Of a stretch of DNA of 64,000 bases, positions 11,286 to 18,465 are shown piece after piece. Positions within the stretch are counted from its first letter, which is position 1. The number at the start of each line of letters is the position of its first letter. A program made the translations under genes and the position numbers. The DNA is from Candidatus Enterococcus testudinis (GTDB lineage: Bacteria; Bacillota; Bacilli; Lactobacillales; Enterococcaceae), in assembly GCF_002140915.1 (NCBI RefSeq), contig NZ_NGKU01000001.1:1039545-1103544 (forward strand). The letters run 5' to 3'. The notes under the pieces are model-generated. The model saw nothing but the letters and a program-made list of their open reading frames with translations. It ran no database searches and was not told where the DNA came from.

Positions 11286-11857
11286 CCTGATCAGTCACAA
11301 ACGTTTTACCCCTGTTGACCAATCAAGTTGCCATTGCTGAATCCCGAAGAACTCAACGTGTTTATTTTACCGAAATTTGTCTGTGATTACTAGTCACGGA
11401 TGCAGTTTTTTCGCAAAAATTTCATGGGGAGTCTGAGGTTTATTTCACTATGTCAAAGGTATTGGACAAATGGGTCTGATGCCTTTTTTGTTGTTCTTTT
11501 ATTGGTTGGCAGAGAGAAATGGGACGCTGTTTTTCCTGTTGTTGGTTTGGCCAATGATGAGATGTATGTGTGTTCCGGAAGAGGTATGTCTCGGGCAGTG
11601 GTTTCTATTCGTTTGCTTTTATTGCCGAGAAATAAAAGAGATCATTGACGAAAAGTTACAATGATTAGTTACAGCTGTTGGATGAACCATCTTCAAGAAA
11701 AAATAATTTGTGAAAAGAAAATTATGATTTAACTAGCGTTAGAATTAAACGAAGGAATTTTATTGAAATGATAAATATTATAATGTTTAATTAGGTTTTT
11801 CGCTCAAATATGTTGACTTTTTCATGTTTAAAATTTAACAATATAGATAATTAAATC

Positions 11858-11895
11858 TTGTCTCTTATACACATCTAGATGTGTATAAGAGACAG
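11858..11895. other. Nextera mate-pair junction adapter (two Tn5 mosaic ends back to back)
   Basis: 11877-11895 reads AGATGTGTATAAGAGACAG, an exact 19-bp Tn5 mosaic end. 11858-11876 is its reverse complement with one mismatch at the outermost base. The head-to-head pair is exactly the circularisation junction adapter of mate-pair libraries. No transposon lies between the ends. This is almost certainly a library artefact left in the assembly, and the join between the gan side and the EIIC side may be false. Confidence 0.93.
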
Positions 11896-12001
11896 ATACA
11901 TGATATGTGTCATTTAATATCTATATTTGTTTTGTATACATTTAAGAGGGTGCAGGTTTTAAATTATAAATAGGTTAATTTGTTGAAATGGAGGGATATA
12001 G

Positions 12002-13276
12002 ATGAAAAAAATTGAAGCATGGATGGAAAAAAGTTTGATGCCGATAGCAGTAAAGGTTGGAAATGTAAAAGGGTTGATCGCCATTCGGGATGGAATAGCG
12101 CTTGCCATGCCATTGATCATTATAGGTAGTATCTTCTTGATTATCAGTAGCTTTCCGATTGCGGGCTGGACGGATTGGTTGGCTAGTCTGTATGATGGGC
12201 GTCTTTTAGCGATGTTTAATCATGTAGTCAATTCCTCGTTTGGTATAATGGGTTTGGTGGCCGCTTTTGGAATCGCTTCAGGCATGGCCAAACAATACAA
12301 CGTGGATGGAGCAAGCGCAGGTGTGCTTTCAATTTCCGCTTGGTTGATTTTAACACCCAATATTATTTCAGATGATGGCGAAGGGATTCCGGTTAAATTT
12401 CTAGGCAGTCAAGGAATTTTTATTGCGATTGTGGTTGGCCTGATATCCGCTTGGATATTTCAATATTTTATTCGACGTAATATCGTCATAAAGATGCCAG
12501 AAAGTGTTCCGCCGGCAGTGAGTCGCAGTTTTGCTGCCTTGATTCCAGGTACAGTGATATTATTACTTGCATTTATTGTAGCGTTTATTATTGATTCTTC
12601 CACGTTTGAAAATGCCCATTTATTATTGGCAACAAGTTTGGCAGGACCTTTGAGTTTTATCGGGGGCACATTGGCAGGCGCTATTCTGACAGTCTTTTTA
12701 AACAGCTTGTTTTGGTTCATGGGAATTCATGGTGGAAATATTGTCGGTTCAGTGACTGGGCCTATTTTCTTAGCCAATACAGATGCCAATCGAGTAGCAT
12801 TTCAAAGTGGACAAGAGTTGCCGCATATTTTGACCTCCCAATTCTTTGATATGTTTGCTTATATTGGTGGTGGAGGGGCAGTTTTAGGGTTGGTGATTGT
12901 TCTGATTTTCTTTGGAAAAAGTGCGCAATCCAAAGCCTTGAAACCAATTGCTGCAGTACCAAATCTTTTTAATATTAGCGAACCGGTCATGTTCGGGTTG
13001 CCAGTCATGTTGAACATGACTCTATTGATTCCGTTTCTTTTCACGCCAGTTGTCAACGTTGTGATTGCTTATTTTGCGATGAACGCTGGATTGCTGCATA
13101 AAACGATTGGGGTAGCTGTCCCTTGGACGACACCGCCTTTGATCAGCGGTTTTCTCGCTACTGGGCATATTTCGGGTGTCATATGGCAAATCATTTTGAT
13201 TGCGATTGATGTCTTGTGCTATTTGCCATTTTTCTTGATAATGGATAGAGCACAACAGAATAAAAAAATGGATTAA
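12002..13276 (+). CDS. PTS EIIC, lactose/cellobiose family (orphan)
   Basis: A 424-residue PTS permease domain (KSLMPIAVKVGNVKGLIAIRD at about residues 11-31; MGIHGGNIVG near 240; NISEPVMFGLPVMLN near 325). It forms the membrane channel for a beta-glucoside or chito-oligosaccharide type sugar. No EIIA or EIIB lies next to it, so it must borrow them. SD GGAGGG (11992-11997) supports the start. It probably forms an operon with the TIM-barrel-like gene 20 bp downstream. The upstream side is uncertain because of the adapter 107 bp away. Confidence 0.85.
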   Translation: MKKIEAWMEKSLMPIAVKVGNVKGLIAIRDGIALAMPLIIIGSIFLIISSFPIAGWTDWLASLYDGRLLAMFNHVVNSSFGIMGLVAAFGIASGMAKQYNVDGASAGVLSISAWLILTPNIISDDGEGIPVKFLGSQGIFIAIVVGLISAWIFQYFIRRNIVIKMPESVPPAVSRSFAALIPGTVILLLAFIVAFIIDSSTFENAHLLLATSLAGPLSFIGGTLAGAILTVFLNSLFWFMGIHGGNIVGSVTGPIFLANTDANRVAFQSGQELPHILTSQFFDMFAYIGGGGAVLGLVIVLIFFGKSAQSKALKPIAAVPNLFNISEPVMFGLPVMLNMTLLIPFLFTPVVNVVIAYFAMNAGLLHKTIGVAVPWTTPPLISGFLATGHISGVIWQIILIAIDVLCYLPFFLIMDRAQQNKKMD

Positions 13277-13296
13277 ATTCAGAAAGTAGGATGATC

Positions 13297-14223
13297 ATGG
13301 TTAAACGTTTATTAAGTGCAACAGCTAGCGAAGTTGAACAAATGACAAGAGATGAATTAAAGCAAAGTATCAAGGCGAGTGAAGGGCGTATTGTTTTATC
13401 GGAAAATGTTGTCCTGCATCCACCATTGGAACATAATATCACGTATAGTGAATTTGCACGGGCTTATGGTGCAGATATGATTTTGTTGAATGGATTCGAT
13501 ACAGAAAATCCAGTCGTTTTAGGCATGTATAATGAAAATGCCGCATCAGAAATCAAAAGCACAGGAAAAGAGCATTTGATTCGTGATTTAAAAAAATTAG
13601 TTGGATTACCAGTAGGTGTGAATCTTGAACCAGTGGATCCAAACGCGCAAATGGCTGAAGACAGAACAGAAATCGCAGCAGGCAGACAGGCGACGAAAGA
13701 GAGCTTTGCTCGAGCAAGTAAACTAGGGTTTGATTTTATTTGTTTGACTGGTAATCCAGGTGTCGGTGTTTCAAATGAAGCAATCATTGGCAGTATTGCG
13801 ACAGCCAAAGAACACTTTGACGGGTTGATCATTGCGGGTAAAATGCATGGCGCTGGGGTCAATGAACCAGTAGTTGATCAAGAAACAGTAGAAAAAATCG
13901 TTTCAGCCGGAACGGATATTTTATTGGTTCCAGCAATCGGTACCGTTCCGGGGATTTCAGAGTCAGTTCTAGCAAATGCCATAACGTATGCGCATCAGCA
14001 TGATGTATTGGTGATGAGTGCAATTGGTACTAGTCAAGAAAGTGCTGACCCTGAAACAATACGAGAAATTGCACTGCGCAATAAAATCTTAGGTGTCGAT
14101 ATCCAACATATTGGTGATGCAAATATGGGTATTTATGGAATCGAAAATATCGAGGTGTTGTCGAATACGATTCGTGGGAAACGACACACTGCTGCTCGAT
14201 TCGCACGATCAGTGAATAGATAG
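13297..14223 (+). CDS. Uncharacterised TIM-barrel-like protein linked to EIIC
   Basis: A 308-residue cytoplasmic protein beginning MVKRLLSATASEVEQM. Alternating beta/alpha pattern with GKMHGAGVNEP (near 190), ILLVPAIGTVPGISES (near 209-224) and the C-terminal RGKRHTAARFARS. I believe this is the family called DUF7916, sometimes named PEP phosphonomutase-like, but I am not sure; no catalytic activity is asserted. The start is placed at 13297 because AAAGTAGG (13283-13290) is 6 nt upstream, whereas ATG 13291 abuts it. Coupling to an EIIC suggests a role in handling the imported sugar phosphate. Confidence 0.7.
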   Translation: MVKRLLSATASEVEQMTRDELKQSIKASEGRIVLSENVVLHPPLEHNITYSEFARAYGADMILLNGFDTENPVVLGMYNENAASEIKSTGKEHLIRDLKKLVGLPVGVNLEPVDPNAQMAEDRTEIAAGRQATKESFARASKLGFDFICLTGNPGVGVSNEAIIGSIATAKEHFDGLIIAGKMHGAGVNEPVVDQETVEKIVSAGTDILLVPAIGTVPGISESVLANAITYAHQHDVLVMSAIGTSQESADPETIREIALRNKILGVDIQHIGDANMGIYGIENIEVLSNTIRGKRHTAARFARSVNR

Positions 14224-14244
14224 GAACAGGTTAAATACAAAATA

Positions 14245-14317
14245 AAAAAGCATGGTCTGAATATGCGTATGAAGTATTTCTACTTTATATACATATTCGG
14301 TGACCATGCTTTTTTTA
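14245..14317. terminator. Bidirectional terminator
   Basis: Long hairpin: AAAAAAGCATGGTC...GACCATGCTTTTTT with an inner GAATATG/CATATTC stem. A-tract and T-tract at the two ends serve both the plus-strand EIIC operon and the minus-strand gene at 14332. Confidence 0.88.
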
Positions 14318-14331
14318 TCCAACCTATCCCA

Positions 14332-14556
14332 CTACCAAGCCGTATCTTCAATTTGCGATTCCAACACCGCAATTTCCTCTGCCAATGCAGCCATCTCTGC
14401 TTGCACTTCATCGAGGGTTGCGCCGCTATTGCTATAGCCTTTATGGTAGGCGATCATGTAATCTGTTTCTTCGAGACGCTGCAAGCGATCCCGCAGCTGT
14501 CCAAGTTGTTGAATGTTTGCTACTATATTATCAAGATCATCTGTATGATTTGTCAT
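14332..14556 (-). CDS. Small coiled-coil protein, unknown function
   Basis: A 74-residue, acidic, mostly helical protein (NIQQLGQLRDRLQRLEETDY near 14-33; a second helix after residue 47). GGAGA lies about 8 nt before the ATG. It follows the broken gene at 14574-14891 by 17 nt and probably belonged to its operon. No family recognised. Confidence 0.6.
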   Translation of the reverse strand: MTNHTDDLDNIVANIQQLGQLRDRLQRLEETDYMIAYHKGYSNSGATLDEVQAEMAALAEEIAVLESQIEDTAW

Positions 14557-14573
14557 GATTCTGTTCTCCTTAT

Positions 14574-14891
14574 CTAGGCCAATGCATTTGGACTTGACAG
14601 TTGCGGGCCGTTGCCATAACGGGCCAAAACCCAGTCGTCATTGTCCCACATCTCAGTTTTTCTGCGACCGCCAAAATAATCTCAGCGGGAATCACGTTCC
14701 ATTTCAACGATCATGCTATCGGCACCTAAAGTGACCCAGTTATAACTGACATTGGTATGACCGAATTTAATCCACAAGACAGGAATACTTTGCAAAATCC
14801 CTTTCTGATCAAAAAAGCTGCGTTCTTGCTGCTCGATTCTCAGAAAAGCGAGGGCGCGGTTGTAGGAAAGGGAGGATACACCATTGACCAT
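14574..14891 (-). pseudogene. Truncated, interrupted gene of unknown function
   Basis: The frame reads IMVNGVSSLSYNRALAFLR... to MIVEMERDSR, meets a TGA at 14682-14684, and then continues in the same frame for 35 more residues (DYFGGRRKTEMWDNDDWV...) to TAG at 14574-14576. The same-frame continuation shows one gene broken by a nonsense codon. No SD precedes the first ATG and a stop lies just upstream, so the 5' end is also missing. Family not recognised. A sequencing error at the TGA is possible. Confidence 0.6.
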
Positions 14892-14945
14892 TATACAACG
14901 TGCTTGGGCTTATGTGCATCGCAAGCGGACCCGCTCGTAGCTGCT

Positions 14946-15059
14946 GTATTTGATTTGCTGGAACATGATAAACACGCAGGTGGCAGCGGTGTGGGTCTGT
15001 TTATTGTTAAAAATGCGCTGCAACGTGCAGGAATCGAATATGCTTTCGAAGCGAGTTAA
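14946..15059 (+). pseudogene. Remnant of a sensor histidine kinase (ATPase C-terminus)
   Basis: About 37 codons read VFDLLEHDKHAGGSGVGLFIVKNAL and on to YAFEAS-stop. The F-box and the G2 box GSGVGLFIVK are the hallmark of the HATPase domain of sensor kinases. Everything N-terminal is gone, and the frame abuts the 5'-truncated minus-strand pseudogene. No response regulator is nearby. Confidence 0.6.
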
Positions 15060-15163
15060 TTGGGCATGTTGTTTCGATTTCGGGTGGAATAAAGACTTTA
15101 TTTAGTTTTGATTAAGGCTTGTTAAAGTGCTAACATATAAGAAAAAAGAAGGGCGGTGTGTTT

Positions 15164-15493
15164 ATGATGCATGTTATTTATAATCCGTTGACATCTGTAA
15201 GTGACCTTAAAAAATCGCCAATGAAAATCATTGAATTGTCTAAAGTAAGTGGAGATGCTGTCTATATTTTAAATAATAATAAAGATGTTGGCGTAATTGT
15301 AGATAGTGATCATTATAAAACATTAGTGGAAAGAAATGCACAGTTGACGAATGAAGTCAGTGAATTAAGTGATAGAATCGCTTATCTCGAAGCTGAACTT
15401 AGGCTATTGACAAACGATCAAGTTTATACAGATGAGGAGGTGCGCGGTACGGAAACAATACAGGCTGACTTATCAGCTGTTGCAGACGAGTAG
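15164..15493 (+). CDS. Phd/YefM-like antitoxin, apparently without toxin
   Basis: A 109-residue protein. The N-terminal half (NPLTSVSDLKKSPMKIIELS, then VYILNNNKDVGVIVDSDHY) has the Phd/YefM pattern of prevent-host-death antitoxins; the C-terminal part is an acidic coiled coil, as in toxin-binding tails. ATG 15164 is chosen because AAGGGCGG is 7 nt upstream. No toxin gene follows; the next 190 bp hold only a terminator. It may be an orphan antitoxin or a regulator of distant targets. Confidence 0.65.
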   Translation: MMHVIYNPLTSVSDLKKSPMKIIELSKVSGDAVYILNNNKDVGVIVDSDHYKTLVERNAQLTNEVSELSDRIAYLEAELRLLTNDQVYTDEEVRGTETIQADLSAVADE

Positions 15494-15563
15494 GCGTAAT
15501 CGGATGGCTCTCAATAGATGCAAATAAATCAGGACCAGCAATGCTATATTCTTCCAAATCACC

Positions 15564-15598
15564 AAGCAATCAGCTACGCATCGCTGGTTGCTTTTTTG
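15564..15598 (+). terminator. Terminator after the antitoxin gene
   Basis: Stem GCAATCAGC/GCTGGTTGC (one G-T pair) followed by six T. Confidence 0.75.
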
Positions 15599-15685
15599 TC
15601 TGTTCCCTCGTAGCAACGAGTCAGACGTGATAGGATAAAAGTGACACACGGACAGCAACGGTTTGTTATGAGGAGGTAATAGCGA

Positions 15686-16540
15686 ATGCAAGAACGAATT
15701 GAGTTATCAACGGGTGGGCGCTTAGATCTATTTTTGTTGTCAAAATTGAATCAACATTATCCATTGAAGAAGCGAGGTTTCGTCATGGTGATACCAGGTG
15801 GCGGTTATCGCTTCACGAGTGATCGGGAAGCCGAAGCGATTGCCTTGTGGTTCAATAGCTTGGGTCTGAACAGTGGGGTGTTGCGCTATCGAACCGATGC
15901 AGCACTGGACAATATCGTCCAGCATGCATTGGTTGAAGCGGCAGAAGCACTTCGTTTGATCCGTCAGCAAACACAGGCATGGTCGCTGGATACCGCATGT
16001 ATTGGTGTATGCGGCTTCTCAGCCGGTGGACATATTGCGCTGCAATTGGCAACAAAGAAGTGTGCATTGGCAAAGTCAGTGTTACATATTGGCGAAGTTG
16101 AAGATTTTCAAGTCGATTTTGCAATTTGCGGCTACCCCTTGGTCTATTATTCACAGACATTGATTGAAAACCAAGCAAGATTTGAAGAGAAATCACAGTC
16201 TCTTTTGAATCAGCGTTATTTTGGCAGTGAGGAACCCAGTGAAGCAGTCATTGCTGCTGCCAATCCGATTCATTATTTGTCAGAAGAAACACCGCCTCTA
16301 TTTTTATGGCATACAGCTGAGGATGAGGTGGTAGATGTGCAGCAGACCCTCGACTTAGCGATGGCTGCCCGTGCTTACGGTATCCCGATCGAAGTCCATA
16401 TTTTTGAGAAAGGGGTCCATGGATTAGCCCTTGCCAATGAAGTGACCGCCTTACATGCCGAAGATATCGAACCAACTGTTGCTGAATGGACGACACTGTG
16501 TGCCAATTGGTTGCGTCGACGAATACTAAGGGATAAATGA
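15686..16540 (+). CDS. Alpha/beta-hydrolase, acetyl-esterase type
   Basis: A 284-residue cytoplasmic hydrolase. The oxyanion motif PGGGYRF lies at about 34-40, the nucleophile elbow GFSAGGH near 109-115, the acid in WHTAEDEVVD near 211-220 and the catalytic His in EKGVHGLAL near 236-244. This matches carbohydrate acetyl-esterase-like proteins (BD-FAE/Axe type), which deacetylate plant oligosaccharides. GAGGAGG precedes the ATG. It stands alone between terminator and promoter; substrate not predictable. Confidence 0.8.
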   Translation: MQERIELSTGGRLDLFLLSKLNQHYPLKKRGFVMVIPGGGYRFTSDREAEAIALWFNSLGLNSGVLRYRTDAALDNIVQHALVEAAEALRLIRQQTQAWSLDTACIGVCGFSAGGHIALQLATKKCALAKSVLHIGEVEDFQVDFAICGYPLVYYSQTLIENQARFEEKSQSLLNQRYFGSEEPSEAVIAAANPIHYLSEETPPLFLWHTAEDEVVDVQQTLDLAMAARAYGIPIEVHIFEKGVHGLALANEVTALHAEDIEPTVAEWTTLCANWLRRRILRDK

Positions 16541-16559
16541 TGCGTGAAAATGAGAACGT

Positions 16560-16587
16560 TTTACAAAATGTAAAAATATAGTATAAT
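16560..16587 (+). promoter_or_regulatory. Promoter of the tandem small-protein genes
   Basis: -35 TTTACA (16560-16565), 16-nt spacer, -10 TATAAT (16582-16587). Confidence 0.65.
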
Positions 16588-16612
16588 TGTAAAAAAAGCC
16601 GAGGTGTGGGAG

Positions 16613-16861
16613 ATGGAAAATAAGTTTACAGGTTATTTTGCCAAACGGAAAAAAAACAAGCTTGATCAAATGCGCAAAAAGAATTGGGCACTTAAGCAGC
16701 AAGGCATTGATCCCCACAAAGGATGGGGCACGATGATCGACACAGGATCCGGCGGGTTGAACAATATGAATCGTGACAATCAAGCGCAAAATTTTTTGAG
16801 CAAAGAAATCGACAACAAACAATTTTTTATCGAAGAAGCCAAACGAATTCGGAAAGATTGA
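16613..16861 (+). CDS. Small basic protein with KGWG motif (copy 1)
   Basis: An 82-residue, Lys-rich soluble protein. It shares with the next gene the pattern KxxxLxxMRKKNxALxxQG, then KGWGxMxDxGxGGLN (about residues 37-51). ATG 16613 follows GAGGTG by 6 nt. Own promoter upstream. Family not recognised; the basic helical N-terminus could bind nucleic acid or ribosomes, but this is only a guess. Confidence 0.65.
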   Translation: MENKFTGYFAKRKKNKLDQMRKKNWALKQQGIDPHKGWGTMIDTGSGGLNNMNRDNQAQNFLSKEIDNKQFFIEEAKRIRKD

Positions 16862-16906
16862 GTGGTTAGGGTTTCCATCGCAATCACCAGCGAAAGGATG
16901 TTTATC

Positions 16907-17155
16907 ATGTGGCAGCAATTCTCAGATTATGTGACAGCTAAACGTGAAGCGAAAAAAGATCGCCTGCGCCGCAAAAATGCGGCTTTGCGTGCACAGGGAA
17001 AAGAGCCATTGAAAGGCTGGGGTAAAATGGTTGATTCAGGTTTCGGCGGGTTAAATAAAAATGATACTGTAAATAGTGCCCAATTAGATAATATGGGATT
17101 TCGCAAGCATCAAGCAGAAGAAATCGGCAAAGAAAATAATCGGACCAATCAATGA
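16907..17155 (+). CDS. Small basic protein with KGWG motif (copy 2)
   Basis: An 82-residue paralogue of the preceding gene (WQQFSDYVTAKREAKKDRL; KGWGKMVDSGFGGLN). ATG 16907 has AAAGGA upstream; a longer in-frame start at 16862 lacks support. The two copies are in tandem, co-directional, 45 bp apart, and end in a terminator that overlaps this gene's 3' end. Confidence 0.65.
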   Translation: MWQQFSDYVTAKREAKKDRLRRKNAALRAQGKEPLKGWGKMVDSGFGGLNKNDTVNSAQLDNMGFRKHQAEEIGKENNRTNQ

Positions 17156-17170
17156 GATTGGTCCTTTTTC
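17142..17170 (+). terminator. Terminator overlapping the end of copy 2
   Basis: Perfect stem GGACCAATC/GATTGGTCC with a 5-nt loop and a T-tract; the last codons of the gene form the left arm. Confidence 0.85.
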
Positions 17171-17183
17171 TTACCATGATTTC

Positions 17184-17324
17184 CTAAATATCCTTTGTCA
17201 ATGCTGTCAAAATTTGGCACCAGCGGTCTGCCAATTCTTCGCTGCTGCAGATGATCTTGAAACTCTCTTGGGATTCGGTGAATTGAACTGAGATTTCTGT
17301 CAGTCCGGTTTTTGCAATAATCAT
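17184..17324 (-). CDS. 46-residue small protein
   Basis: Frame MIIAKTGLTEISVQFTESQE, then a middle with ELADRWCQ, ending TALTKDI. AAAGGAG lies 10 nt before the ATG. It has a beta-strand-like first half and a helical second half. It lies downstream of the Mga-like remnant on the same strand. No family recognised. Confidence 0.5.
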   Translation of the reverse strand: MIIAKTGLTEISVQFTESQESFKIICSSEELADRWCQILTALTKDI

Positions 17325-17406
17325 AGTCGTTACACTCCTTTGCACCTTTCGGGCGAATAATGAGCGCCGTTATTGACTGCTCATTATGTAAGTACGTCAA
17401 AAGGAG

Positions 17407-18135
17407 TCAACTATTTTTTATTAGTACTTCTTTTTCGAAAAAATCTTGCACCAACTCTATTTGTCGTTGCGTCAAAATACCTGAGGAGCGAAAAACAGGC
17501 ACCTGTTCCGGGAGCGGGTCTTGTTCTTCGAGTTGGCGAAATGCACTCGTAGAGATGAGGCAATCATATGTGTTTGTTGGCACATATCGCTCAATCGTAA
17601 CATCTTGCTTGAGTTCCAATAGACGTTCAAGTTGCTGTGCATTGATTTGGGCATTCAATGGATTCAATGGATCATGAATGCCGATATGAATGGTCCTTTT
17701 TTTGCGTTCATTAAGAATCAAAAATCCGCAATGGGCTAAATTTGTTCGCCAAAAATTGGCTGCTGGATCGAAATGAAGGTATTGATTGATTTTTGCTTTT
17801 TGCAAAGTACATGTGAATGTATGGAAATTCGTTTCATTGAAAATTTGTTGTGCTTCGAAGAAATGATCGGCGACCCATTTATCGATTTCGGAAAAGGATC
17901 CCTGAAAATAGTATTGGCTCGTTGCCAACCACCATAAATGCTGCTTGGCTTGTGTATCATCGGATTCCTGTATATTGCTGTTGAGCATTGTGCGCAATGT
18001 ATTCAAAATCAATGTGCACCCTTTTCCGATGGCCGTATGACTGTCATTTTCCTGCAGCCAACGGACCTGATAAGGGCTATCGTTATACGGAAGAATAAAG
18101 GCATGACAAATATCATACAACAGGAATAGATCCAT
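17407..18135 (-). pseudogene. Mga/AtxA-like regulator, C-terminal fragment
   Basis: A 242-residue frame with the middle and C-terminal layout of Mga-type PRD regulators: helical PRD-like part, then an EIIB-like end with VTIERYVPTNTYDCLISTSAF. The N-terminal HTH domains of the roughly 480-500-residue family are missing. The ATG at 18135 has GGAGG 19 nt upstream, too far; the frame stays open for about 60 codons upstream without a good start. Probably a decayed regulator of neighbouring surface genes; the WxL pseudogene next to it fits this. It could still be expressed as a short protein. Confidence 0.55.
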
Positions 18136-18465
18136 CTCAGAATAATGCTTGAGACCTCCTTTTTCAGTGTGCTTTTTGAAGTCACGAAATGTAGGTCTCT
18201 TTTTTTTTGTGTATGCTTCTGGAAAAGTTTTTTTGCATATAGGCGTTGTTTGCGAATCGCGAGGAAAATAGCATTTGCTCTCGATGAGCTGACGTTAGGT
18301 CAAATCGGAAAAAGGTTTCTATCATTTGACATGTTGTGCCGAATAATGGATCCTTTTTTTGTGAGACTGGTTTTATCTTCGTAAGAAAGCCAAAAAAAAA
18401 CAATTGAAAAAATAGAAAATCTGTGCTTCGCTACCAATCAGTTGATCATTTTTAATTTCCTTAGT
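18136..18465. other. Non-coding stretch between the Mga-like and WxL remnants
   Basis: No complete gene. The minus-strand frame of the Mga-like remnant runs on to about 18310. A poly-A-rich run at 18391-18415 is the only other visible trait. Confidence 0.5.

Larger units (their letters stand above)
10724..12001. other. Gene-poor 1.28-kb gap containing hairpins and an adapter sequence
   Basis: No open frame here has a convincing start or recognisable product. A frame at 11470-11664 is hydrophobic but lacks an SD and a homolog I know. The gap holds a strong symmetric hairpin (10985-11029), a minus-oriented terminator-like hairpin (11246-11285) and a 38-bp adapter-like palindrome (11858-11895). 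A minus-strand stretch coding about 26 residues (around 11308-11388) ends just before the second hairpin and may be the tail of a lost gene. Confidence 0.6.

Noticed and set aside
11400..11664. Hydrophobic open frames in the gan-EIIC gap
   Set aside because: No SD, no recognisable family and two overlapping frames of equal quality; close to the adapter artefact.
11858..11895. Native Tn5-like insertion or small palindromic mobile element
   Set aside because: The two ends are joined directly with no transposon or target duplication, exactly like a library adapter.
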